Below are positions 1-10,335 of a stretch of DNA of 64,000 nt, piece by piece. The number at the start of each line of letters is the position of its first letter. Within the stretch, counting starts at the first letter, position 1. A program made the translations under genes and the position numbers. Under the pieces are notes generated by a model. The model worked only from the letters and a program-made list of their open reading frames with translations. It was not told where the DNA came from and made no database searches. Origin of the DNA: Clusia tigrina (Eukaryota > Arthropoda > Insecta > Diptera > Clusiidae); contig OV050033.1 in assembly GCA_920105625.2 (NCBI GenBank), forward strand, positions 52,720,780 through 52,784,779, written 5' to 3'.

Positions 1-1010
1 AGGCGGCCACTCGAAGGGCCATCAATTGATCCCTTGGGATACCGCATGAGACATCAGGTCCCATCCCTTTCAAAGGTCAAGCCATTGGAGCTATTGATGA
101 AGCAGCTATTCTTTTAATTTGAGATATCTCCCAAAGAGTCCAGATTCTTTGATGTATATTTTAGGTATATTTGGATGTTATTTTACGACAGCACTATTTC
201 GTTGTGTCGTGTTATAGTAGTGATATGGAAGAGGTTAGGACATTCAGTAGAAGTGTTAAGGGAAACATGTTCGTACTGGAATTTATGGCCATGTTTCAGT
301 AGTTCTGGGTTCTTTCTTCTATGGCTTTCGCCAATATTTGCTTACAATTCTGCCTTCTCCCACTGAGTACGTCAAGGACCCAGTTTGTTCACATTACAGC
401 AATATTGTCTTTAACAATTTTTATATTCAATTGGCAGCACTGGCTCTCACGGCAATTACCCCTTTACACAAACTTCCCCTTTTGTTATTTGTTACTATTA
501 TTCAAAGTTTTTCGCTTTTTTTCACATTTGTGAGTACTTTTTTATGATTTTTTTTCTTTTTCTTTTATCTGTTTTTGTTTACGTTTTTCTTTTAACCTTC
601 TCCATCTTTTGTTCAATTCGGAAGTCGCTCAATGGCAGCGCAGCTAAATTTTAAATGTCAGGTAAACACCAATGCCAATGTTGCGCTTTCCTTCGAACTC
701 TTTCTGCACTGCAATGCAATGCTTTCTGACCGTGTTCTAAGAAATTGAAGTAAAAAAGACTTGGAAAAATATGCTGAAAAAAAGAAGAAAGAATTGAAAC
801 CCAGCACAATAAGAAAATGTGTCAAGGTTCTTGCAGCTGCGCAGCTAAAAGCACCGAAAAAACAATCATTTGAGTTGCAAAAGGGTTTATGCCAAAAAGG
901 GCAAAAAGCTGCTCCTGCTCTATTCTGTTTCCAAAGCGTTAAGCTCAAACTAGGCTGGATAATTGCGGGAATATCTGCAGGGAGTGTATCGCTATACGAA
1001 TATACTATGT
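1..1010. other. non-coding stretch, nothing recognised
   Basis: No frame here resembles a known protein. A T-rich tract runs through about 540-600. The longest frame near the end (plus strand, 761-1012, 83 codons) is lysine-rich and unrecognised, and it overlaps an equally long antisense frame, as chance frames often do. I treat the stretch as intergenic or intronic. Confidence 0.5.
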
Positions 1011-1090
1011 GAGTCAGTGTGAGTCTGTGCGAGTCAGCTTGAGTCAGCTTGAATCAGTTTGAGTCATTGTGAGTCGGTGTGAGTGTAAGT
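1011..1090 (+). repeat. eight-unit 10-bp tandem array (GAGTCAGTGT-like)
   Basis: Eight consecutive decamers in exact register start GAGTCAGTGT, GAGTCTGTGC, GAGTCAGCTT, GAGTCAGCTT, GAATCAGTTT, GAGTCATTGT, GAGTCGGTGT, GAGTGTAAGT. No insertion or deletion disturbs the 10-bp phase. With the preceding base, three units form the AP-1/bZIP consensus TGAGTCA (at 1010, 1040 and 1060), and two more differ from it by one base. Spacing equals about one helical turn. Whether it binds anything is unknown. Confidence 0.85.
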
Positions 1091-1789
1091 GTTTGCGGCT
1101 TTGGGCTCCCACATTCGCAGCAGACACGACCACGTTTGCTGCCTTTTGTGAGGTGTGCGTAGCGGTTTGAATTTTCCACAGCTCCATTCCACATTTCCCT
1201 TACAGGTTAAGCGGCAGCGTTTTAAAAGCATTCGTTCAGAGGCTGCTCTGCGTGGTGATGATGTGGGTGTGAGGCTTTTTTCGCAGTTCTCGTTGCGTTG
1301 GCACACATTAAAATGCGCGAGTTAGCTTTGTTATGTTAGCACACAAAGTTAAAAGGTGAAATTTTTGCATGAACGGAGTAAGGCACAATTCGAGTTGTAG
1401 AATGTGGCGTATGCTCAGTACGTGCGTGGAGATATGCAAGCACATACCTTTCTTCTTTAAAATTTTCTTATCTGTCCTCCTCGTGCTTGTGAGTGTGCAT
1501 TATATTTCCGCAACATATGTTCTGAATTTAACATATTCTCTCTATTGAAATAAGTTTTTATTGGACATTTCTATGGTAATAACCAGAGACATATGACTAC
1601 GCATGGTGGGATATGTGGACTACATCCGCTGGCTTTTATAGACTTACAAATAATTGAAAATAAGGTATTCTGAATGAGAATATTTGTTTTTCGTATCACA
1701 TTGATAACCACGTACTTGGATTACCATAGCAATAATTGCGACATTCAATTGAAAATGATTGTAAAACACTGTTGTACTTTGGTGCAGGA
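1091..1789. other. non-coding stretch, nothing recognised
   Basis: Mixed-composition sequence with short open frames on both strands and no recognisable domain, tandem array or terminal repeat. Confidence 0.4.
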
Positions 1790-1824
1790 GCGATTTCATT
1801 TATTATATGAAGGTGGAAAACCAT

Positions 1825-2030
1825 CGGCTGCCTCCTCTTTAATGACCTGGACGATCTCAAGTCAATCAATATAAGATACTTGTGGAGATTTGTGCTATTC
1901 CCAAAATGGCTGGAGTAAGGCTCCACACAGACTCTGAGGAAGTACACTTTTATCCCTTAACTTGTGGCGTCACAATGGGTTTGTGTATGACCTAAGTATG
2001 TCTTCTAGCCGAGTGTATATTCCATTGACA
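1825..2030 (+). pseudogene. 3' end of a non-LTR retrotransposon (C-terminus plus 3' UTR relic)
   Basis: The plus strand encodes LFNDLDDLKSINIRYLWRF and runs to a stop at 1916-1918. It aligns by eye with the C-terminus of the intact copy at 33 kb (LTSLTELSSINIRDIARF). Downstream, 1961-2005 carries the 3' UTR signature that follows these elements, a degenerate GTGGTATCACAATGGG with a CCTAAGTGTGTC-like block. The zinc knuckle and RNase H parts are not visible upstream, so this is a very short 5'-truncated or eroded copy. Family membership is inferred from the match between copies in this window. Confidence 0.55.
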
Positions 2031-2289
2031 TATATTTAAATACCCACCATTATTTGGAGTGTTACTTTTTCATATAAAACTCCAATCTTCGACTCTAGTC
2101 CACGTATACAATTATAGTCAGTACCACCCAAAATTGAATTTCAATGTCCAGGAATCAGTTAAATAAAAGGATACTGATTGCTATGACGTCCCAATGTATA
2201 AGCGACCGATAATACTATATGGCGTTAGCCGATCATTACCTTATACCACAATATGTAAAGTTTCTACATAGGGTGGCGAAGAAACTAAC

Positions 2290-2690
2290 ACATTCTCGGA
2301 GATGCCTGGAAGCAAACAACTAATTCTTAGTGTTCAAATAAACTCCTGACATTAGCTCTATTTGTCAGCTGAAGAGTTTCTTCATTGTAGTAGTGGCTTT
2401 AACCACAACTGGAGGTTGTGGGACAAAGAGCAGGACATTCCACACTTAAGTGCTACTGCCCAGCCCTTGCGAGGGAGAGATTTCGATTCCTATATCCACC
2501 TGCTGAGCTATCCTCCATTAGAATAATCAATATCGCTTGCTATAACAGGGAATAGCACTGGTTTCCCTTATCACTACCAGATAATGTTTCAATTCAAAGG
2601 ATCCACGACTGTGTGGAATCACAACGTACCAATCATTAGCCTAGGTGAGCTTTCTTCAGCTGCCACCCTAACCTTACTTTACTAACCTAG
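2290..2690 (+). pseudogene. degraded 3' end of a non-LTR retrotransposon
   Basis: Around 2436-2500 a frame reads LKCYCPALARERFRFL. This corresponds to the HLLCHCPxLxRRR segment that follows the zinc knuckle in the 33-kb copy. The 3' UTR follows at 2606-2688: a GTGTGGAATCACAACG block, CCTAGGTGAGC, then a CCTAACCTTACTTTACTAACCTA tail reminiscent of CCTAA-type tails. Stops and frameshifts make it non-functional. It has the same orientation as the fragment 400 bp upstream. It could be one insertion split by other sequence, or two insertions. Confidence 0.55.
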
Positions 2691-2699
2691 TGATTTGCG

Positions 2700-4930
2700 G
2701 TAGAACTAGCTTGCGACAACAAATTAAGACAAATTCAGAGATTTAAACTGTATTTCCGTCCGGGTATTATATAAAGAAGTCACTTGCCACAATTCAGTGA
2801 TGGAACTATTAGTAAAACTTGCTTACATACCAATATCAAAGCAAGCAGCTAAGTATAAGAAATAGCTCTGGTTGGGATTTCAATTGAAGACCATACTCTG
2901 AGAACAAAATTGATGTGGGGCTTTTAAAATATTTGGTGTGACCCGCCAACTACTTTATACTTAATCCTTTACTGGTCTTTACCAGTATTCTGGCGTGTAT
3001 TTAATCGATACTCGTTGAACGGTGCAGAGTTGATTCCATTTGTATGAGACTCTTTGAGCCTCCCTTTCCTGTCACTAATTAAGTTCACGTTATTGGGTAA
3101 AGTCCACAATAGATCTCTCCTTATTCAACACATCAGTGGAAATCAATCAATACATCAGAAAGTAGTCAATGAAATTGATGAAGTTCTTCCTGAACTGGAT
3201 AGTCATCAACAAGAAACATAAACCAAACTCGTCTCCTCCATCTGATATGTTTTCTCACCACTATTTGCGCCAACTCTGCGAAATAATGCCACAATTTTGA
3301 ATCCAATTGAATCATGGAAATAATTTTACGTTCATGTACAAATTTAATGCACTTCTGCCTGGCACTATACTCATCAATTTGAACTCCTGCTTCTGATACC
3401 ACTGAAAATGCAATCGAGCTTCAATGCAGGCTTCCAGCTAAATTGGCGTAAATTGGCAGAGGTTTACTAAGCCACTTTGCCAATATAATACCTGAAATAA
3501 TCACGTTTAGCTCCGTCGAACGCGTTTTACTTTCACAAGCCCTCAACAAAGCCTCCGTTGATGGAAACGGAAATAATCCGAAACACTTCAAATATTCACT
3601 TTATGCTACACAAGCCTTCGCACCACTTTCAACTAAGCTCAAAGGAATTTAATTTTAATTATGCAGCCGGAGCGCACTTGCACAACCTTTGCCAATGTAT
3701 GCCAATTATTTTCTATTTTCGCTACTCCCGCAGCCAATGCGAAAAATCATTTAATCAACAATTTATTTCAACAAGCTGCAGAGAGTGTTTTCCGATTTTT
3801 CCCCATTTTTTTACTTCTTATATCAGCACAATATTTAATTTGCAACAAATGTTTTCCAAACACGCGTCGATGACAGCAACTTTGGTAGTTTGCTGGTTCT
3901 ACATGCAACACGGCGGCACAAACACACCCACTCAGTTCGGCGAACAAGCGTACAAGCACGCACGGTTATTCGGAGCTCTACTCGATTATTCGGTAATAGT
4001 ATTTTTAGGTATTCATCCATTTAGAATGGGGACATTTGTTGGCTCTGTTGATTTTGTTTTACAAGTCTTTTGGATATTCCACAAATGATGAAGAACGATA
4101 TCGATGAAGAAACAATAAAAAAAACTTCATAAAAATGTTTAAAACTCTCCATTTTAAAGTAGAGGGCAATGCTGTAGAGTGTCTGACATTGAGAGAAATG
4201 CACGGTAACACGAAGAAGGTAGATAGGAAGATATCAATGTAGGAGGTAGGAGGAAGATATCAATGTTGAAAAATATATCAAAATTTGTAAACTTTTTTCA
4301 CACGGAAGTAAAACTCCTTCTAAGGAACAAAAGTCCTCAGCACGAATGGCACCACACTCAATTTTTCTAACATACTTTTGCACATCATTATATCTCTATA
4401 TTCACCACAGCATACTTGGGTACTTAAGATCAATCCTCCTCACTTATTTGAACCAGTCTCTGAAGACCACGTACTATGAGAATGGGGGGATCTTTGATCA
4501 CAGAATATGACTCTACAGAACAAAATTGCTTACCTCAATTGTCTTTTTGTCACCAAGTAAGCAAACTATCACTGCATTATTATCGTTACGAAAATTTCTT
4601 TAATTTCAATAGTTCAATCACTGGATTGTATAAAATAATACAAATACGTTGGATAATTAAGCTGATTCAATTAGAATGAATTAATTTGCCAACATCTCAC
4701 TGAAGCTTATTCAATGTCCAAGTATAATTATCTACAATCATTTTAGAATATTGTCACTTCCATTTACTTCTCAATATTATATTGTTGGTTTCAAATCACA
4801 ACTCAACTGTTTTTTTTATATATATATATTATTTTTATAGACATAGTCGGCTGTCCAGAGTGTTGTTGAATATTTGAGAAGATTTTCTATTGGTGGATTT
4901 GAAATATCATTTTCATCGTTTTTGTCTCAT
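2700..4930. other. non-coding stretch, no recognised content
   Basis: The longest frame (plus strand, 3558-4088, 176 codons) gives a low-similarity product rich in Phe, His and Ser with no recognisable domain, and several other frames overlap it. I see no splice-flanked exon that I trust. A short (TA) run lies at 4818-4830. Confidence 0.4.
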
Positions 4931-4933
4931 AGT

Positions 4934-5160
4934 GTGACAGAGAGAGAAAGAGAGAGGGATGGAGTGTGTGAGAGACAGAGAGAGGGAGAGAAAGAGAAAG
5001 AGAGACAGAGAGAGAAGGAGAGAGAGAGTGTGTGAGAGACAGAGACAGAGAGAAGGAGAGAGAGAAAGAGAAAGAGAGAGATAAAGAGAAAGAGAGAGAC
5101 AGAGACAGAGAAAGAGCGACAGAGAAACAGCGACAGAGAAAGATAAAGAAAGAGAGACAA
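4934..5160 (+). repeat. (GA)n-rich purine tract with GAGACAGAGA subrepeats
   Basis: About 225 bp of almost pure purine on the plus strand. It is made of GA dinucleotides with interspersed GACAGAGA, GAAAGAGA and GTGTGAGAGACAGAGA blocks. The 78-codon minus-strand frame across it (Leu/Ser/Phe repeats) is a by-product of the tract and not a gene. Such tracts can adopt H-DNA and contain GAGAG motifs recognised by GAGA factor in flies. Binding here is only a possibility. Confidence 0.9.
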
Positions 5161-5229
5161 CATCGCTAATGACTTATAGCATTCGAATGAACGAGTTCGC
5201 TACAAAAGCGCATACTGAATTATCTGATA

Positions 5230-5900
5230 AAATTGAAATGTGAGTTTGAATTTAATATAAATTCATGATTACTTATGCATACTGAAATAACCTTTTCGTC
5301 AGAATTACTCGGCTTCAATCAAACTTTAATTCATAGTTACTCAAGAATATTAAAAAAATATTTGGTCACAGTTTCGGTTTAAAATTAACTTTTGTTCATA
5401 TTTACTCAAGAATATGAAAAAAAAACTATTTTGTCAGAATATTTTTCGGTTTAAATTTTTCTTTTATTTATGAAATTATAATTTTTTTATAATTTATTTA
5501 TTTATGAATATTGAAATAACTCTCTCCTCGCCAAATTATTCTACTTGAATTTAAGTTTTATTCTTGTTTACTCATGAATATTGAAGTAACTTTTTCTTCA
5601 ATAAATTATTAATTTCTAATTAAATTTTAATTTATGTTTACTCAAGAATATTGTAAAAATATTTCGGCATATTTTGGGTTCGAATTTAGCTTTTATTCAT
5701 ATTTACTCAAGAATAAAAACTATAAAACTAAAAGACTATTTTCTCACATTATTTTTCAGTTTGAATTTTACTTTTATTTATTAATATTGACAAAGCAATC
5801 TCTTCACCAAATAATTCTGTTTGAATCTATTATGTTTCCTATTCATGTTTCCTCATGAATACTGAAATAGCATTTTCATCACAATATTATACGATTTTTT
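5230..5900 (+). repeat. degenerate ~63-74-bp AT-rich tandem array, about nine units
   Basis: A phrase resembling TTTACTCAAGAATATTGAAATAA recurs near 5274, 5341, 5404, 5506, 5570, 5641, 5706, 5780 and 5852. Each is followed by a variant of TTTTTCTTCACAATATTTCGGTTTGAATTTTACTTTTATT. Spacing is mostly 63-74 bp with one longer gap. Units are strongly diverged, so the array is old. No coding potential is retained. Confidence 0.8.
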
Positions 5901-6370
5901 GACACTCTTTTCTTTACGGAAGTTTGCAACCTTTTAAATTTAATTAATAAATTTATATTTGTCTTCTGTTGTTTTCTAAGATGAACCCCATTTTGTTTCC
6001 CTTGAAGAACACTTTTCCTTCCCCATACTAATCCTTTATACCATCATTTATGATTTGTACAAGCCTCTGGGGAAATGAGAACTAAAAACAGTGGCCTTCG
6101 ACTATGTAAGGAAAAAGGCAATAGAAGTCCTTGCTGCGTCGAACCTCACACGACTACGACTCCGTGACTATCGTTACTGCCACTTCACCACACAAGTCAA
6201 TTCCAATGTTGCACTGAACTGTGTTTTAGTCAAAAGGATGCGGTATTCGTGTTCGTTGAGTTTGTGTGCTGAGGTATTCCTACATCACTAAAGTACACGC
6301 GGATATCAGTAGTAATTAAATTCGGATTTGTTACATCAAACTCAAGTGGCAACAAACTCAATTCCAGCAT

Positions 6371-6400
6371 AGCAGCAGCAGCAGCAGTAGCAGCAACAGC
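6371..6400 (+). repeat. CAG/CAA trinucleotide run
   Basis: An imperfect AGCAGCAGCAGCAGTAGCAG run. Antisense it reads as poly-alanine or leucine in short frames, with no supported gene around it. Confidence 0.8.
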
Positions 6401-7028
6401 ACATAAAATTGCAAGTGTGGAAAAAATTGCCAAAGCGCGCACAAAAATTTCGAACTTCATTTGGGGGACCATTAATCTGCAGCAACATTGTAAAGTGTGT
6501 GTCGTGCTGGAGCGGGGAGGAGTCGGACGCCACACTGATAAAACAGAACGATTTACTACGTTTTGCAGCGCCCGACTCCGCCTTTTAGTGCTGCAAAATA
6601 ATGACAGGGAATTTCTTTTCTCCTATTTTTAAATTTATATGAAGTTTTTGCACATTTCGCCATTTGTTAGCGGCGCACTGGACAGCGGTGCCAGCAATGG
6701 AGCGAGGAGTGAGGAGCGAAGGAGTGCAGCAGTAAATGTTTTACTGAAGCTTTTTGCATATGTCTGCTTAGCTGTAAAATTAATTGCATTTGCTCTTAAT
6801 TTTCTATTTCTTGACTGTTTTGTGTGTGAGTGATGCGACGGCAGCAAACAGCAAACAGCAAAAGGGAAAATGATAATTAAAGCCTTTGTCTTGTGTCCTG
6901 GGCAAGCGACGTTACGTTGCGCTCTTTAAAGTTGTTTATGTCGCCGGTTCCGAAACGGGCAGCTTGGCAATATGGCAACAAAATGATAAATTCACCCGAC
7001 AAGCTGAAGGCAGCCGCACTAGCGCACT

Positions 7029-7109
7029 GACAACAGCGACAACGTAGACAACGGAGACGACAGCGACAACAGTGACAATAGCGACAACGGCGACAACAGC
7101 GACGATCGA
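7029..7109 (+). repeat. nine-unit 9-bp array (GACAACAGC)
   Basis: Nine contiguous 9-mers in exact phase: GACAACAGC, GACAACGTA, GACAACGGA, GACGACAGC, GACAACAGT, GACAATAGC, GACAACGGC, GACAACAGC, GACGATCGA. Read from 7029, the frame is Asp-Asn-Ser/Gly/Val triplets and stays open to a stop at 7186-7188. A TAG lies at 7020-7022 and there is no ATG. The multiple-of-three period is compatible with a coding origin, but I cannot support an exon. Confidence 0.8.
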
Positions 7110-7900
7110 GAGGTGGGTCCTGCCTGTGGGGCAGCACAAGCAGAATTTATTACACTTAGCAGTTGTCAGTTTTAAATCAAATTATGTGCGCGCGGAGCAT
7201 GGCCACATACACACACACACACTTACGTGCATATATATCAGCGGAGTCTGCCGGAGATCAAGATATACGCTCTGTGCTGCAATGCCAGAAAGAAAGGGAC
7301 TTGCAAAGGACTTTGCGCTGAGTTGTCGGCAGGCGAGCGACTGTGTGTGCACGGAACTGATGATGTTAATGTTAGTTTCATGTTGTCGCACTGGTTAGAT
7401 TTAGTTAGTGCGGTCGGATGTTGGCCTGGTCTAGTGTGGAGTGTGTGTGAGTGCACACACTCGCTGTGAGTAGACATTTATTGCAGAACTTTCCCGTTTG
7501 TCCAGTGCGTCGGTCTGGCATAAGTAATTTTTATTTCGCTCGCATGACCGCATGCTTTTAGTACACTTATGTATATCAATTGCGTGTACCACGATTAATT
7601 CATACTTATTATTAAATTGCCCGCAGCACGTAGGAAAGTGATTTCTCATGAACAGAGCCAGAACAAAGACCCTGTGAGCAGGTTAAACGGTACGCTCAAT
7701 GGAAGCCTTTTATGGTATTTTCAGTTTCTGACCCATCGAGCTGATATAAAGTTCTTATTAGTGTGGACAGAGTCATGTAAGAAGGATTCTTTTTTCTATT
7801 TTGTACTTTGCTTGGGGTTGAGCGTCCACCAATGCTTGAACACTTGCAGCCAACGTGACTCCACTAGTGGCAAAGTACGAACATTCAGTCAGGCAATGCA

Positions 7901-8640
7901 GCAGTGCATGTATTAAAGGCATTTAGAGGCAATAAAGCGGCAATTTTTAATATGATAATTCAAGCATAGCAAATACGCCGCTAAAAGTTATGCATAATTA
8001 AGTTACATACTCGTAGACCCTAAAATTTCACATTGTTACGAAAATTAATTTGTAGTGCGAATCACTGGATTGTGTCAAGTCACACAAAACAAACATATTT
8101 TCAATTTTAATAAATATAATTTAAATTAACAAAAAAAAGCGCTGAAAAAATAATTAAGAAAGTTTTATTTAATTCAGCAGCTTACTTAGTTTCACTTCTA
8201 CATACAAAACATTTCTCATCACCACAGCTTGCGAGTTATAACTGACTAACTGTTTGTTTAAGAGTGGTGATAACTGATTAACTGTTAGTTTGTCTCATAG
8301 ACACAAGAATAGAGTGTGAGTATAATGCTCCTGTTCTTGTCTCTATGAACAAATTGTCCAAACGAAATATCAATATCGCTCATAGTATTACAGAGAAGGA
8401 CAACATGATACACTGTAGTTATTAAAGGATATAATAAACATATACTCGTAAATACATAAATGACTAACAATATAGTATTAAATTCAACAGCATTGGGAGA
8501 ACATATATCGAATGGTCTGGACGCAATTAGAATGCAACAATTTGTTTATACTTACTCAATTTGTCACACTACTTTTTACACTACACTATAGGTATCTAAT
8601 AAGGATAATGAAACTACTTTTTCTGATGGACTTTCAAAAT
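7901..8640. other. AT-rich non-coding stretch
   Basis: No recognisable gene, repeat array or transposon end is seen here. Confidence 0.4.
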
Positions 8641-8643
8641 GTC

Positions 8644-8997
8644 TTATAGTGCTCCCTTTATAATATGATTATAATAATAATAATGCTTCAGTAGATTGCC
8701 GCATGGGCGACACTGCGACTGTGTTATTCTACATATTATCATTAGTGATCCATGTGATACTTGGGATCCTTCCAGGGCTCCGCCAGTGATGTGAAACCTC
8801 TGGAGCCACAAACTTGTCATCACGTTTATCCAGAGGATAGGATTCGAAGATGTACTTTGAACCTCTGATGGGGGGCACAAAAGATCGAAAGGTCGCGGAG
8901 CTTTAAATCCCCTACAAATAATAACAATCCATGTGATCACTATTGTCCGATCCAGTATTTTTCCAGTAATGCCATAGCATTTCGTCCATTTGGTCAA
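8644..8997 (-). pseudogene. possible non-LTR retrotransposon 3' remnant (minus strand), uncertain
   Basis: A 117-codon minus-strand frame is open but has no recognisable domain. Its 3' part (about 8690-8770, read on the minus strand) contains GTATCACATGG, a GTCGCAGTGTCGCCC block and GCGGCAATC. These resemble the GTGGTATCACAATGG ... CCGCCACT 3' UTR pattern of the better-preserved non-LTR copies in this window. I cannot align the upstream residues with RNase H or the zinc knuckle, so the coding claim is weak. Confidence 0.25.
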
Positions 8998-9135
8998 ATC
9001 ATCCCAATTAAAGTCATCTGATCCTTTCTTACTTAGAAGTTTCTTGCCTAAAGAAAGGAAGTAGTTGAAAGCAATTTTCTTTCATTATATTTTCCGCTTT
9101 ATGGATGAATTTGAGAATTTGCATAATAAGAGCAT

Positions 9136-10315
9136 GTAGGGTATTCTTGCCTAATAAATAGAGCCACTTTCCTGTCAGTTCAATTTCTATAAAATCGGAT
9201 CTTAATAAACACTTTTGATGTTTCTTATAAACCTGCATTGTTTAATAATTGCATACTCTTCTCTCAGAAAATTGTACTCTTCTCTCCCAATTTCTCCATG
9301 TCAAAGGATACTGTTGGAAAGTAATAATGCCTGGAATGATAGAAACACTTTTATGTCAATGGAATAAACAACATGTGTCATTTTGACTGTTTTTTAGCAA
9401 TTAAAGGTGTACCATCTCTTGACATAAATCTCGAGTCAAGAAGAATGAGTTACAGAGAACAAGTGATGAAAAAGGGTTTGTAGAGGTCTAGTCAGCAACT
9501 AGTCAAGAACAAGCAGTCATGAAGAGTAATGAATCTTGAAGAAAGAGTCATTAAGAATGAGTTGAAAAAGAAGTGTCATAATGAACAAGTTATAAACACC
9601 GATTGACGAAGAACAAGTCTTGTAACGAAGTCATGAACATCGACTTATAAGAAAAGTGGCACGAAGAATAGAATATAAAGAATATATCTTGAGAGAGTAG
9701 TCATGAAAATAGAGTGACGAAAAACGAGACCTAAAGATCGAGTCATGAAAAATGAGTCGTAAAGAAGAAGTCATGAAAATGGAGTCTTGAAGAAAGAGTC
9801 ATGAAGACCGAGTTAAAAGGAAAGTGTTATAATGAACAGGTCATAAATACCGATTCCTGAAGAAAGAGTCTTGAAATGAAATCATAAAGAACGACTTATA
9901 AGAAGTGTCTGGAATAAAGAGTCTTAAAGAACGGGACATGAAGAATGAGTCTTAAAAAAAGAGTCATGAAAAACGAGTCCTAAAGCCCGAGTCACGAACA
10001 ATGAGTCATACAGAACAATTGATGAAAATGGAGTCATGAAAAAGGATTCTTAAAGGACAAGTCGTGAAGAAATAATGATAAAGGAGCAGAAATAAAACAG
10101 AGTAATGAAGAAAGAGTCATAAAGAAAAGTAGTAAAGACACGTCGCAAATAATGAGTCGTAAAGGCCGAGTGATAATGAACGTATCAGAAAGAATGAGTC
10201 GTGAAGACCTCTTTTTCACTAGTTAAAATAGTTCTGAACTATACAAAGTGACATCGAAAGTAGCTGAGAGAAATAAGAACGATATGTGCACGATATGCGT
10301 CATGATTGTGAAGAG
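9136..10315 (+). repeat. 1.18-kb duplicated element, copy A
   Basis: This segment recurs almost exactly at 14,745-15,923 in the same orientation. Comparing by eye I counted about 21 substitutions and one 1-bp indel. The first ~130 bp contain two AATAAA signals (a retroelement-end look). The rest is mostly a GAGTCATGAAGAA-type minisatellite. A 15-bp near-identical direct repeat (GCATAATAAGAGCAT at 9121-9135, GCATAATAGGAGCAT at 10321-10335) brackets it, which would fit a target-site duplication. No protein is encoded. Its mobility class is unknown. Confidence 0.85.
9425..10215 (+). repeat. degenerate ~13-18-bp minisatellite (GAGTCATGAAGAA)
   Basis: Dozens of variants of GAGTCATGAAGAA, GAGTCTTGAAGAA, GAGTCGTAAAGA and related words follow each other with few intervening bases. 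Many units contain TGAGTCAT. The 61-codon minus-strand frame across it is repeated almost unchanged in copy B, showing it is only a shadow of the array. Confidence 0.85.
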
Positions 10316-10335
10316 AATATGCATAATAGGAGCAT

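Larger units (their letters stand above)
5960..7900. other. single-copy non-coding island (enhancer/intron-like texture)
   Basis: Complex sequence with a GC content visibly above the flanks and no transposon signature. It holds a CAG/CAA run (6371-6400), a 9-bp array (7029-7109) and a short (CA) run (7205-7222). Overlapping frames on both strands give only low-complexity products. This texture is typical of fly introns or regulatory DNA. No exon can be supported. Confidence 0.4.

Noticed and set aside
3558..4088. 176-codon plus-strand frame
   Set aside because: No recognisable domain or signal. Overlaps several other frames. Composition matches the AT-rich surroundings.
4927..5163. Leu/Ser/Phe-rich frame
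   Set aside because: Pure by-product of the GA-rich tract.
9425..10215. CRISPR-like direct repeat array
   Set aside because: Units are contiguous, degenerate and without unique spacers of constant length, and the genome is eukaryotic. It is a minisatellite.
10034..10219. 61-codon frame repeated at 15,642-15,827
   Set aside because: Looks conserved only because the whole 1.18-kb DNA segment is duplicated. It reads through a minisatellite.
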